Source: Neofusicoccum parvum
Lineage: Eukaryota > Ascomycota > Dothideomycetes > Botryosphaeriales > Botryosphaeriaceae
Assembly: GCA_020912385.1 (NCBI GenBank)
Contig: CP087209.1
Coordinates: 372,001 to 436,000, forward strand
Length of the DNA stretch: 64,000 nucleotides
Direction of reading: 5' to 3'
Part shown: piece after piece, positions 11,478 through 22,755 of the stretch
Position numbering within the stretch: position 1 is the first letter of the stretch
Layout of the letters: the number at the start of each line of letters is the position of its first letter
Program-made: the position numbers and the translations under genes
Notes under the pieces: model-generated
What the model was told of the DNA's origin: nothing
Seen by the model: only the letters and a program-made list of their open reading frames with translations
The model's database searches: none

Positions 11478-12625
11478 CTACTCTTTTGCCACGCGAACCA
11501 ATCTGGCCTTCAACCCGTTGACATGGTCCATCCCACTGACCACAGAATCTGCCCTGATCATCTGCGGAGTGCCATCGTCACCGTTAGTGAGCAAAGCACC
11601 CCCGCTGCCATTTGCAAGTTTCGCGTTGCGCTCGTCCAGGTCAACCGTCCACTGCTCGTACTCGGCATTCTGCGGCTTCTCGCAGTCCAGCGCCAACTGC
11701 TCCTCCCACGTCTTGGCTTTGCTGTACGACTCCTCCACCAGGTGGCGTTGGAACCACGATCCTTTCATCTTGGCCACCGCGTAGTCCCAATCCGTCGTGT
11801 ACTCCTTGAAGAAAGGCTTGTACCCCAGCAGCCCTCCGATCCAGCGTCCGAGAGCAACGCTGCCCCAGTAACCAATGAACCTGCGGAAGGGGACCCATTT
11901 TGGCGGCACTGAATAAGCATCGCCACCGTCTTGGATCTACCCCGCTTGCCGTTAGCGTTGCACTCTCCGTCGTGCTCAATTGCCAGAAAAAGAAAGACCG
12001 ACCGCCAAGTACTGAATGAAGTCCAGCTTGCCCTCGTGCAGCAGCGCATCATGCCAATATCCATACCTACGCGAATCAGTCACTCGGTTACGAATATCTT
12101 AAGCTGGGTCAGGCTCCGCACCAGTTCTCAAAGAAGATTCGATCGAGTTGGTAGTCCATGCCGCTGTCGGACGCGCTAAGGTACACGGTCATCTGGCCCG
12201 GGGAGTCCGGGTGGATGTAGAAGCGGTGCACGCTCCCAGCCTTGACCGAGATCTCGCCGTCCTCTGGGCGGACGACGCGGTGCACACCGTCGCACTCAAT
12301 GCCCATAATGCCCGTGTCGACGCGGAAGTACTCGGTCTGGAACTGGTGGAAGTGCAGCAGCGGGCCCATGGGCCGCGCCGCCGACTTGATTAGCTCGCGC
12401 AGGTTCTCAGGGATGGGCCCTTCGAGATCGTGCTTGTAGGTTTGCCGGAAGAGGAAGCATCGGCCGGGTGGCGGTTCGAGGAATTCAGTTGTCAGGAGCC
12501 CGCCGAATCTGCGTGCGGGGCGTGTGAGACTCGGCTGAAGGAGGCCAGAATGTGTGTACGTACTTCACAATCTTAGATTGTCCGGCGGACACATGGTAAG
12601 GTACGAAAGGGCTGAGGAGTGGCAT
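11478..12625 (-). CDS. Cupin-fold protein of the PatJ type (putative oxygenase)
   Basis: Four exons (12625-12564, 12508-12122, 12066-11999, 11908-11478) join in phase to 315 aa. The ATG at 12625 was chosen because the exon ([15 protein letters not shown]) splices in frame. The middle carries a cupin-like beta core: [15 protein letters not shown], then [11 protein letters not shown], then [13 protein letters not shown], supplying His and Glu/Asp ligands of the sort that bind a metal. The C-terminal third has a hydrophobic stretch (about [20 protein letters not shown]) and a polar tail rich in Lys, Glu and Gly. Cupin proteins of unclear biochemistry occur in 6-MSA clusters; PatJ, with PatO, has been assigned to the gentisyl alcohol to isoepoxydon conversion. 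It shares its upstream region with the PKS, which is transcribed the other way. Family from motif reading; function inferred from context. Confidence 0.75.
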
Positions 12626-13300
12626 TTTGTCTGCTGAAAACTGCGGAGATGATCTGGAACGGTGGTTTTCTGACGCTGTGAGGTGTAATGTCTCCTCTCC
12701 GAGCGCGCCTTTTCTATCCTCCTTGATCCGAGTGGGATAGGACAATGTAAGACAAGAACGAAGCCTCTTGAGCGAAGGTCGCATGATGGAGATGATAGAG
12801 TTACCGCAGCCCATAATCAGATTCGTGTCAGCCTGATACGGAGGTTACTCCATTTCTTACCTGATTGGGAACGTCCGAATTTGGCCATGGCCTTCATGTG
12901 CGCATCAGCCCTACAACTTTATTTTTTCTCGCACATGAATAGGATAAAGGAACATTGATTTTAGTTTACAGTCAAAAACGATGCCTCCGTATTTCCCAAA
13001 TGGGATCTTGTGCGCCGACAACTCCATCCGCCGACAACTCCATCCGCCGACAGCTGCATCCGCGGGCAACTCCATTCGCTGCCAACTCGGTAATTTGTTA
13101 GTAGCTATGAATAGCTTTGTCGACAATGTCGACGGTGCTCTGATGAACTTGTGCCTGGTGACATAAAAGGCTGTGAAACTCCCGATCCAGGACTTCACTT
13201 GTTGTGTCTATGAATTCGCTGTGAAAGGCTACGCTTGGAATCAAAGAAACGGCTTCTCAATCCTTCAAACTCATAATAGAAGATACGCGGTTGCATCGCC
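12626..13300. promoter_or_regulatory. Bidirectional promoter, cupin / 6-MSA synthase
   Basis: 675 bp between divergent starts. It holds the five-unit 16-bp tandem repeat listed separately and a TATA-like ATAAAA near 13163-13168, about 135 bp before the PKS ATG. A likely control region for the first committed enzyme. Confidence 0.5.
13015..13094. repeat. Five imperfect 16-bp tandem repeats in PKS promoter
   Basis: Units start at 13015, 13031, 13047, 13063 and 13079. Units 1 and 2 are identical (CCGACAACTCCATCCG); unit 3 has two differences, unit 4 three, and unit 5 is degenerate. On the minus strand each good unit begins and ends with CGG (CGG-N10-CGG), triplets of the kind bound by Zn2Cys6 dimers. 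The array lies 207-286 bp before the PKS start. Repeat seen directly; role inferred. Confidence 0.8.
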
Positions 13301-16300
13301 ATGGTCTTAACGATGGACCACCTCGGCCCCCCCAGTCCACCAAACCAACCATCATCTCGGTCTTCAACACCGACCCAGTTATCCAGCCCAGCCACAACCG
13401 ATGTTGGCGAGCTTGTAAGCAGGCCCTCCTTCCCGCATCACCCAACCCCTTCAAATATTGACAGCGTCCAGATCGAATCCAACGACGTGGCCGTCATCGG
13501 CATGGCATGCCGGGTGGCGGGCGGCAACCACAGTCCAGAGCAGCTCTGGCAAACCATCCTCGACAAGCGCGACTGCTCGAGCGAGATTCCAGCCATGCGG
13601 TGGGAGGCGTACCAGCAGCGGGACCGGCGCAATGCCAAGGAGCTCTCGCGCACGACGCGGCGCGGCTACTTCCTCGACGGGCTCGAGTGCTTCGACCCGG
13701 CCTTCTTCGGCATATCGCCCAAGGAGGCGGAGCAGATGGACCCGCAGCAGCGGCTCGCGCTCGAGGTGGCCTGGGAGGCGCTCGAGCACGCGGGCGTCAA
13801 CCCCAAGGCGCTCTCCGGCTCCGACACGGCCGTGTTCATGGGCGTCAACTCGGACGACTACGCGAAGCTGCTGCTCGAGGACCTGCCGAATGTCGAGGCC
13901 TGGATGGGCATTGGGACTGCCTATTGCGGGGTGCCGAACCGCATCTCCTACCACCTCAACCTAATGGGGCCGAGTACTGCCGTCGATGCCGCGTGTGCGT
14001 CATCGCTTGTCGCGATCCACCATGGGCGTCAGGCCATCTTAGCGGGCGAGTCGAAGGTCGCGATCGTAGGCGGCGTGAACGCACTATGCGGCCCCGGCTT
14101 GACGCGAGTCCTCGATAAAGCCGGTGCAGTCTCACCAGAGGGATCTTGTCTATCGTTCGATGATAATGCTCACGGGTACGGGAGAGGAGAGGGTGCGGCG
14201 GTCGTGATCCTAAAGCGGGTCGGCGATGCCATAAGAGATGAAGATAACATCGTTGCACTACTTAAGGGCACCGCTGTTGCGCAGGACGGCAAGACTAATG
14301 GGATTATGGCACCAAACGCTAAGGCGCAAGAGCTTGTTGCTAGAAAAGCACTCGCTCAGGCCAGGGTTGATCCCTCGACCGTGGGGTACGTCGAGGCTCA
14401 TGCGACTTCTACTCCCCTCGGCGATCCGACCGAAGTCAGCGCCATTTCGGCCGTGTATGGCCAACGGCCCCAGCCAGTGATGATCGGCTCGGTGAAGCCG
14501 AATGTGGGCCATCTGGAAGCTGGCGCAGGAGCTGTGGGATTCATCAAAGCGGTAATGGCGCTGAACAAGGCGACCTTTCCGCCTCAGGCAAACCTGACCA
14601 AGTTGAACTCCAAGGTCGACTGGGACGGATCGGGTACTCGTGTTGTGGAGGAGGCTGTCGAGTGGCCGGAAAGCCACGGCCACCATCGACGCGCGGCTAT
14701 CTGCTCGTACGGATATGGCGGTACCGTATCCCACGCCGTCATCGAGCAGCCGTCGTTCGGAATTCCTACAGACCAACGCAACGGCCACTCCGCAGCCGGC
14801 GGTCTGGCCACACTCGTCATTTCGGCACCTCAAGAAAATCGACTCGCCGGACAGGCCGCTGCTCTGGCAGCATGGCTCTCCAGTCCTGCTGGTCGCAACG
14901 AGGACCTGATGGCTATTGCCAACACGCTCGCTCTGCGCCGGGCAGAGCACGATTACCGGGCGGCTTTCGTTGTCGACGGCCACGACCAGGCCGTTGAGAT
15001 GCTCAATTCCTTTGCCGCAGGTGGTAAGAATGAACGGCTGTCTCAAGGTACCGCCCTCGGATCCATGGGCAAGAGAGGTGCCATCTGGGTGTTCTCTGGC
15101 CATGGTGCCCAGTGGAGAGACATGGGGAGGGAGCTGGTGACAAACCCCGTCTTCCTCCACGCCATACTGCCCGTTGATCGCATCTTCGAGGACGAAGTCG
15201 GCTTCTCGACGATCGAGGTCCTCCGTGGCGCTGACTTGGAGGACTGGGAATCGGACAAGGTCCAGGTGCTGACGTACGCCATGCAAATTGGCCTGGCCGC
15301 TGTGCTCAGGTCTAGAGGCGTTCAACCACACGGCATTATTGGGCATTCGGTTGGCGAGATTGCCGCATCAGTAGCTGCGGGGTGCCTGAAGCCTGAAGAA
15401 GGTGCTCTCATAGTCGCTCGGAGAGCTCGCCTCTACGCTCAGGTGAAAGGCCAAGGGGCCATGTTCCTCGTGAACCTCCCATTCGACCAAGTCCAGGCGG
15501 AGCTCGAAGGACGGCAAGACATTGTGGCGGCAATCAACTCTTCGCCCTCATCATGCGTTATTAGCGGAGATGCGGCGGCAGTACAGACTTATGCGGAGCA
15601 GAACCTCAAGAAGCGAGGCGTCAAGGCGATGAAGGTGGCCACCGACATTGCCTTCCACTCGCCTGGAATGCTGGGTCCGCTCGCCGCCCCGCTGATGAAA
15701 TTGTTGGAAGATGAGATTCAGCCACGACCGCCCGTGGTTCCGTTATATTCGACGTCCGACCCGAAGACGCCTCGTTCCGACGACCCACGAGACGCTGAGT
15801 ACTGGGTGCGCAATATGATCAATCCGGTCCTGCTCACTTCTGCAGTCAATGCCGCCATTTCAGATGGATTCAGGCTCTTCCTTGAAATATCCAGCCATCC
15901 AATCGTGTCTCATTCAGTCAGTGAGACCGTTATGGACCAGGGAGTCGAAGAATTCGCAGTTATACCTACACTCAGACGCAACAAGCCCGCGGAGGCTTGC
16001 ATCTTGCACTCCATCGGAACACTATATACCAAGGGAGCCGACGTAGATTTCAAGAGGCAGTTTAGTCGCCGTTGGTCACCAAATGTTCCTGGCACGCAGT
16101 GGAAGCACAAGCCCATCTGGAGGAAGGTTGAGACTGGAGGCTGTCTCAGCGCCAGCAACCTCAAACACAATGTGGAGAACCACACGTTACTGGGTCTTCG
16201 CAATCAGGTAGCCGGCACAAGTACGGTCCTCTACACGACGGAGCTAGACAACGACTCTAAGCCGTTTCCGGGAAGCCACCCCCTTCACGGTACGGAGATC

Positions 16301-18132
16301 GTTCCAGCTGCCGTTCTCGTCAATACCTTCTACCACGCCACAGCCGCTACCACCTTATCTAACGTGCTGCTTCGCGTGCCTGTGGCGATCAGCGCACCTC
16401 GAGATGTCCAGGTTGTGGTGGTTGACGACACAGTTAAGATCACTTCGCGCCTGCAGCAGGGCGGCGCTTCCGGTGACTTGGATCACTCCTGGACCACTCA
16501 CACCAAGGGCCGTTGGAGCGCCACAGAGCATACCGGTCCCAACAGGGAAATCAACATTGACGTAGACGCAGCTAAGCAGCGCATCGGCGCCATGCTTCCC
16601 TCCAACTTCTCCATTGACTACTTAGACAAGGTCGGTGTGTCCGCCATGGGGTTCCCCTGGGCCATCACCGAGCACTACGGCAATCTGAAGGAGATGCTTG
16701 CCCGGGTGGACGTTGCACCGGATGCCGGCGCCGAGCTGCCCTGGAACGGGTCTTCGTGGGCACCGCTTCTCGACGCTGCCACCTCGGTAGGATCGACGAT
16801 CTTTATGGATAACCCAAAGCTGCGGATGCCAGCGCAGATCGACAAGGTTCGCTTCTTCGCCGCCTACGGAACACGGCCTCCGAAGAATGGGTGGCTGTAC
16901 GTGGAGCGGGCTGCCGATCAAGCAGTTCACGTCAGCGTATGCAACGACGATGGCGAAGTGCTGGTACAGTTCGAACACATGTGCTTTTCCGAGATTGAGG
17001 GCACCCCAGGCACGAGCAGCAGCAGCAGCGTGGAAAGCCTCGTCCACAGTTTGGCGTGGGTGCCGGCACCATTCTCGCACAAGCCTCTTTCGTGGGACAA
17101 GGTTGTTCTGGTGTCCGCCGATGCGGCCACCCTCGAACGATATGGCCAGCAGTTGCAGGCACAGTCACTGACCAAGAAGATCGCCTTGCTCCACGAGGCG
17201 CGCAGCATCGAACGCACGGAACTCGGCGCCAACTCAGCCATCGTCTACAGCCCCAGCCCCGTGCCTGACCTCGGCCAGGTCCCTGCCAAAGCCGAGACCT
17301 TCATCGCCGAGCTGCTCACCCTCGTCAAGCACGTCGTCCGCTCCTCGCCTGCAAACGCCAAAGTGTTCGTCACCACCACGGCGGGAGACTCCCCGACGGC
17401 GCTTGCCCACGCACCCCTCCACGGCCTCGCCCGCATCATCGCCTCCGAGCACCCAGACCAGTGGGGCGGCCTGATCGACAACGAGGACCCCGCGTCCTTC
17501 CCGACGCTCGCCATGAGGTACGTGCGCGACCAGGACATGATCCGCATCCAGGACGGGCTGCCGCGGGTGGCGCGGCTGCAGCGGCTCCCGCGCTCCGCGC
17601 TCTACCCGGCCGAGGCGGCCACCAGCAGGCTGCTGCCGCGGCCGGAGGGCACCTACGTCGTGACGGGCGGGCTGGGCGCGCTCGGGCTCGAGGTGGCCGA
17701 CTGGCTCGTCGAGAAGGGCGCGCGCCGCGTGGTGCTGGTGTCCCGCCGCGGGCTGCCGCCCCGCCGCGAGTGGGACGCGCTCGGCGACCCCGCGCTGGCA
17801 GCGGCGGCGGCCAGCATCCGGGCGCTGGAGCGGGCCGGGGCCACGGTGCACGCGCTGGCGCTGGACATGGCGGCGGCGGGCGCGGCGGCGCGGCTGCTCG
17901 CGCGGCTGGACGAGCTGGGGCTGCCGCCGGTGCTGGGCGTGGTGCACGCGGCGGGCGTGCTCGAGGACCAGCTGGTGATGGCGACGACGGCGGGCGCGGT
18001 GGCGCGGGTGCTGGCGCCCAAGGTGCGCGGGGCGCTGGCGCTGGACGCGGCCTTCCCAGCCGGCGGCGGGCTCGACTTCTTCGTGCTCTTCTCGTCGTGC
18101 GGCCAGCTCTTCGGCTTCCCCGGCCAGGCCAG

Positions 18133-18168
<36 letters not shown>

Positions 18169-18793
18169 CGCCCGCCGCCGCCGCGCCGCCGCCGCCGACA
18201 ACGCCGTCGCGGTGCAGTGGACCAGCTGGCGCGGCCTGGGCATGGGCGCGGGCTCTGGCGCTGTCGCCGCCGAGCTCGCCGGCCGCGGCATCACCGACGT
18301 CTCGCGCGACGACGCCTTCCGCGCGTGGGAGCACCTCGGCCGCTTCGACGTCGACCACGGCGTCGTGCTGCGCTGCTTGGCCCTGGCCGAGGGCGAGCCC
18401 GTGCCCGTCCCGATTCTGGAGGACGTTGCTGTGCGGAGGGGCGGCGGCGGCGGCGCACGGGTGCCGGCAGCGCGGGGCGGCAGCGGTGGCGATGGCGATG
18501 GCGATGGCGATGGCGATGGCGTGCCGGCCGGGGGTGCGGAGCTGAAGGCGTGGCTGGGGCACCAGATCAGGGGCGTGATTGCCGGCGTGCTGATGCTGGG
18601 CGGTGCCGACGAGGTGGACCCGCGCGCCGCCATCGCGGACTTGGGCGTCGATAGCGTGATGACGGTGACGCTGCGGCGGGACCTGCAGAGCGCGCTGAGG
18701 GTAAAGGTCCCGCCAACACTGACCTGGAGCCATCCAACGACCAATCATCTCGTTGGCTGGTTTGCGGAGAAGCTGGAAGCGAGCCAGGGCTAG
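13301..18793 (+). CDS. 6-methylsalicylic acid synthase (partially reducing iterative type I PKS)
   Basis: Makes 6-methylsalicylic acid from one acetyl and three malonyl units with one ketoreduction; cytosolic. One uninterrupted 1830-aa frame, slightly longer than the roughly 1770-1800 aa typical of MSAS. Order KS-AT-DH/TH-KR-ACP. KS about 60-485 with DAACASS (Cys232) and the [12 protein letters not shown] and [11 protein letters not shown] histidines. AT has GHSVGE with Ser683. A DH-like thioester-hydrolase domain has [10 protein letters not shown] (His993). KR has TGGLGALG at 1455-1462. A single ACP at the C-terminus has DLGVDSVMT (Ser1785). There is no methyltransferase, enoylreductase or separate TE, as expected. 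The ATG at 13301 gives a 60-residue Ser/Pro-rich leader. An Ala/Gly-rich, very GC-rich stretch covers KR to ACP and includes a Gly-Asp microsatellite linker. The decarboxylase and P450 neighbours support the assignment. Confidence 0.95.
18491..18520 (+). repeat. (GATGGC)5 microsatellite in the PKS KR-ACP linker
   Basis: Five perfect GATGGC units coding for alternating Asp-Gly. Placed in the flexible linker before the ACP, so length changes in steps of two residues would probably be tolerated. Confidence 0.9.
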
Positions 18794-19476
18794 GGCGTGC
18801 ATGGGCGACGTGACCATCCAGACTACAAGCAAGCTGATTTGCCGGGCAGCTGCTAGATGGAAGCGGTGTTCTTTCTTTATTCCTTTCCTTCTGTTCTTTT
18901 GTTCTCTTAATTAGACTGGGAAAGAGTAGACCGTATTGTTTATTTACTTATGTGAGGCTGCGAGACGGACGGGGAGTTCAGGGTGCAGCAGATATCAGGT
19001 AGTGGGAAAGAATCGGAGTCAGAATTGATTGCAGACGATTCTATGAAGCCTCGCCAACTGGCTGACTCGTGTGGGCCGCCTGGGGCAGGCCTGTGGCCTA
19101 CGCACGTGCGTCGCCGGCGCCTTGCAGCCTCAGCAAGCTCCTTTACCCTTTGCCGAGGGGTACGACCCAGGCCGGTACTCAGCCACGCTTTCTCACAAGT
19201 AATCCTCACTAACAAGCAACCACAAGGCCTGATCCAGGGAATGCTTAGGGCCAGGGCTGACTGCACTGGCGATTTCGTTTCGTGTCGCGGGCCTGGTCCT
19301 CCGCGCCGCTTTCTGTGGAGAATAATTCCTCTGGTACGGTCGATGGTCTCGCTGAAAATAGAACCCGGTACTTCCGTGCCACATACTATCTTGATACAGG
19401 CCACCACGACATGGACTCCTGTTCACTCACCATTCACCAACCATCGCCACATGACAAATGCGAGTCGCACTTCCCC
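18794..19476. other. Intergenic, PKS 3' flank
   Basis: A T-rich stretch at 18867-18915 follows the PKS stop and suits a transcript end. Beyond it are only short frames with no recognisable content. Confidence 0.45.
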
Positions 19477-19550
19477 ATGCAGCACGTCTCACTCCACACG
19501 TCCCTCCTCGCAATCGCTTTTGTATGCGGCACCGCAGTCGCAGGCACCCG
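19477..19550 (+). pseudogene. Orphan first exon encoding a signal peptide
   Basis: ATG at 19477 opens a 24-codon leader with a polar start, a hydrophobic core (LLAIAFVCG) and an AVAG-type cleavage site. It is followed directly by a consensus donor GTAAGTAT at 19551. No downstream exon with recognisable coding content was found before the regulator gene at 20.4 kb. It may be the remnant of a secreted enzyme gene, or a very small secreted protein whose second exon I could not place. Confidence 0.35.
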
Positions 19551-20442
19551 GTAAGTATCTCCAAAGTATCGTTCTATGATGGCGCCTCTGTTCTGTCCTG
19601 GGTGTTAATGATCGGAAGTCTCCGTGGCGCATGCACGAGGAAGAGTTTGGTTTCATCACAGCGCAGATGCGTAGGGCTGTAATTTACCAGAGTGCTGGGT
19701 CAACGCGGAGGCTTACAAACCTTCCAGTCTCTGGCTCTCGGGCCCCGGAAGTTGTTCTACCCGGCACTTGTGTCTTGCATACGTCCAATGCTAATGGAGA
19801 GGTCTTGCCAGGGTGTTTTACAGCTTCACAGGCTTGGTCTGACTCTCAATGGTCCTTAGTAGGTATGGCCTGAGTAGCTCTGGATCACGTAGCAGAGAAC
19901 TCCCTGCAAAGGTCCGGGCCGTGGTGCCCGCGCGACTGTTATAATTGACATCAACCGCGTCGATCTTGGCTGCGTGGTCCTTGACCCTCCCCCAAAGCTG
20001 CTCTCCATATTCGTGGATTCCCTTCGTATTCAAGATACCGAGTTACGAGCTGCTGGTGCCCGGATTACTACCCGTCCTTCGTATCCAGCCAGACCGCTCA
20101 CACCCTACTGGTGCATAGGGATGGTGGAATAACACTTGACATGGGACAAGGGGCGGTCAAGAAGTTCGAGACTCGTAGCTTGCGTACAACAATAGAAAAG
20201 ACCCCCGAAATAAAGTCTGCCCCAGAACGCTTAACCAACAGCTTGGTAGGCTCTAAGTTACCCAGGATCTGCCGAACCCAGCCGTTACTGTGGTTGTCCT
20301 GCCAGTACACTTCACACTCCTCAGAAGCAGCAGTGGGAATCGCTTCCAGATCCTATATGTAGAGATGTGCCGCGGAACATCTATCCGGGTCATCTGTGGC
20401 CCACATCGATACTGGGAGCTTTCCAGCTTCGAGTCCGCGAAC
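19551..20442. other. Intergenic with a possible gene remnant on the minus strand
   Basis: A 71-codon minus frame (20033-19818) reads like ordinary protein (for example LLRDPELLRPYLLRTIES) but is bounded by stops and not recognised. The rest is promoter of the downstream regulator, including CGGAAC at 20373. Confidence 0.35.
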
Positions 20443-22755
20443 ATGTTCACAACCTTCCACGGTATGTCGCCGCAAGAAGGCATCCAGAAAGGAGCAAGCC
20501 CAGGAAGCCGCCCAAAGCGAAACCAAGTGCATCGTGCATGCGACTGGTGCAAGCTTGTCCGGACCAAGTGCGATAGCCACCGCCCTTGCCATAACTGCCA
20601 GCATGCCGGGCGCGAATGCGTCACGAACAGTGAAAACCAGTTCCGCAGTGTTGCTGCAGCTGCAAAGTATGAATCGGCTCCATCTTCGAGGCTTTGTATT
20701 CTGACTTCTGTTGGTAGGGAGGTTGAGCGGCTGCGGGCCCGGGTGCGAGATCTCGAAAGCCGCGCGAGGCACGCGTCACCGCCTTCGGTTGCTTGCGCAT
20801 CTCTTGGCCACGCATGCTTGGAGAAGCGGCCAGCTTCGCAGGGCGGAGTCCGGGTGAAGTCGGTCTTCTACGGGGTATCCTCGCTGCCCTTCTTCCTCAA
20901 GCGGATGAGCGGCTTTCTAGAAACGGCGCTACTTGTACCACACCTCGACATGGTTTCCCAGCTTTGCGGCAGTGCATGCACTCCGGAATCCGCTCTCGGG
21001 GATAAAGCGGGTGGTGAATTTCTCCAGCGCTCGCAAGAGGACTACTTCCTGGACCTCTTCTGGCAGTCGCACCACTTCAGTTACCCGATAATCGACGAGG
21101 CCGAGTTCAGGAAAGCCTACCGGTCTTTATGGTCCGGTGCAAGCCCACGGACCCCCCGGCAGGCCTCCCCCTTGATTGATATTGTTCTCGCGCTATGCAT
21201 CCAGTCGGGAACCTCCTACATACCCCAACCGCACGGAGCCGACGCACAAGCATCGCCAGAGCCTGTTTACTCCACGCTTGCAGGGTACCAGTACTATCAG
21301 CGCTGCCAGGCGTTCCTCGAGAATGCCATGGAGTCTCCGTCTATCACAACAGTACAATGCTACATCTTTAGTATTGTCTACCTCGGCGAAGCAGGGCTCT
21401 TAAATAGGGCTCAAGTCATAACTGCCGAAGCTATTATCAAGGGGATAATGCTTGGCCTTAACAACGAGCCGCAAGGCAGTAAGCCGGAACCGCAGAAGGA
21501 GATATATCGGCGCATTTGGTGGAGCATCTACACTCTCGACGCCCAGCTGGGTATCGAATTGGGTCGGCCGTGCATGGTTATTCCATCGCAGTCGACCTGT
21601 CGCCTGCCCTCCGAATGCCCAGATATTGCCCAGTCACTAGGCCCGCATTACATGTTTGATGACGACGATAGCGGCATGACCTGGCTCGGCTTCCAAACCC
21701 AGAATCTGCGCCTCCTCAACACGGTCCGCAGCATCTCCTCGGCGTTCTACGCCAAGTGCGATGCCGTCGTAAGCGAGATCAACGCTAAGGACTTCTACGG
21801 CGACGGCAAGGCGCGGGAAAGCTGTGCGCGATTCCTCACAGACCAGATGAAGGAGTTAAGCTCCTGGGCCAAGCATCTCCCAGCCGGCTACAAGATGGCG
21901 CGACGAAGCGGCGAACCATTCTCCACAGACCGCTCGCCCGCGCCGCTGGACCTCGACTACAACATGCCTATCTGCTATCAGCGGCAACGGCTGATCCTCG
22001 AACTGCAATACCACCTACACGCGCTAATCCTATACCGGCCGTTCATCTGCTTCGCACCGACGCCCGAGACGGCCACGCCGTTATCGGACAGTAAGGCAGC
22101 GTCCAGCCTTAGCCACGCCATGGCGCTCACCTACATGCTGCACCAGGCGCTCACCTGCTCTGAGATCCTGAGCGGCATGAACCAGGTCTTCCGCTGGCAG
22201 AGCAACGCCCTGTTCACCATGCTCGGCTTCTCCCTGACATACCCCGTCAGCCAGCACACGGTGGCCACCCGCAGGGCCATCGAGACCGCCATCACCGTCG
22301 TCGAGACATACCGCTTCAGCGTGCCGGAAGCCGCCCAGGTCGTCGCCACCGCGCGCAACCTCGTGAAGCACATCAACGCCATCGTCGTCGGCTTCCGAGG
22401 CAGCATCGGCGGCAAGAGCTACACGCCGTCACCCGCGCCGTCGGAGCCGGCATCGATGCACACGGCCGCCCCGTCCTTTGCACTGCCGTCTTGCGGCTCC
22501 AGGTCTCAGATAGAGAGCGTTGGGCCAGCGTCGCCTCCGCCGGCGCCAAGCAAGCAGGAGTTCCCCAATTTCACGGCCATGCCAAAGGGAGCTGGGCTGG
22601 ACCTGCGGGTTCTGCAGGGGCTGGACGGGGAGGATTGGGGAGATGTCGGCGCGCTCCTTTCGAGAGTGGAGAAGTCGGGGAACTCGGAGCCGTTGTTGTC
22701 GGTTGAGGAGGCCTTTGGATTGGGCGGGGGCGGGATGGAGTTGATGAGGGGCTGA
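20443..22755 (+). CDS. Zn2Cys6 transcription factor with fungal-specific regulatory domain
   Basis: Nuclear regulator, a candidate controller of the cluster. A complete binuclear zinc cluster is seen near residues 34-60 (C-x2-C-x6-C-x5-C-x2-C-x6-C, beginning RACDWCKLVRTKC), followed by a short coiled-coil-like segment (EVERLRARVRDLESR). The middle region matches the fungal_trans type (LFWQSHHFSYPIIDEAEF, RRIWWSIYTLDAQLGIELGR). A Pro/Ser-rich and then acidic tail could be an activation region. A probable 51-nt intron at 20667-20717 (GTATGA...TTGGTAG) separates zinc cluster and coiled coil. It is in frame and stop-free, so its retention would add 17 residues. Spliced length is 753 aa from the ATG at 20443; an ATG at 20464 is an alternative. 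Its direct target genes are unknown. Confidence 0.85.
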   Translation: MFTTFHGMSPQEGIQKGASPGSRPKRNQVHRACDWCKLVRTKCDSHRPCHNCQHAGRECVTNSENQFRSVAAAAKYESAPSSRLCILTSVGREVERLRARVRDLESRARHASPPSVACASLGHACLEKRPASQGGVRVKSVFYGVSSLPFFLKRMSGFLETALLVPHLDMVSQLCGSACTPESALGDKAGGEFLQRSQEDYFLDLFWQSHHFSYPIIDEAEFRKAYRSLWSGASPRTPRQASPLIDIVLALCIQSGTSYIPQPHGADAQASPEPVYSTLAGYQYYQRCQAFLENAMESPSITTVQCYIFSIVYLGEAGLLNRAQVITAEAIIKGIMLGLNNEPQGSKPEPQKEIYRRIWWSIYTLDAQLGIELGRPCMVIPSQSTCRLPSECPDIAQSLGPHYMFDDDDSGMTWLGFQTQNLRLLNTVRSISSAFYAKCDAVVSEINAKDFYGDGKARESCARFLTDQMKELSSWAKHLPAGYKMARRSGEPFSTDRSPAPLDLDYNMPICYQRQRLILELQYHLHALILYRPFICFAPTPETATPLSDSKAASSLSHAMALTYMLHQALTCSEILSGMNQVFRWQSNALFTMLGFSLTYPVSQHTVATRRAIETAITVVETYRFSVPEAAQVVATARNLVKHINAIVVGFRGSIGGKSYTPSPAPSEPASMHTAAPSFALPSCGSRSQIESVGPASPPPAPSKQEFPNFTAMPKGAGLDLRVLQGLDGEDWGDVGALLSRVEKSGNSEPLLSVEEAFGLGGGGMELMRG

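Noticed and set aside
12981..13166. Small plus-strand frame upstream of the PKS
   Set aside because: It is made mostly of the 16-bp promoter repeat and shows no protein-like features.
17234..18832. 532-codon antisense frame opposite the PKS KR-ACP region
   Set aside because: Ala/Arg/His-rich composition with no motif, exactly opposite a certain coding frame of extreme GC content; a shadow.
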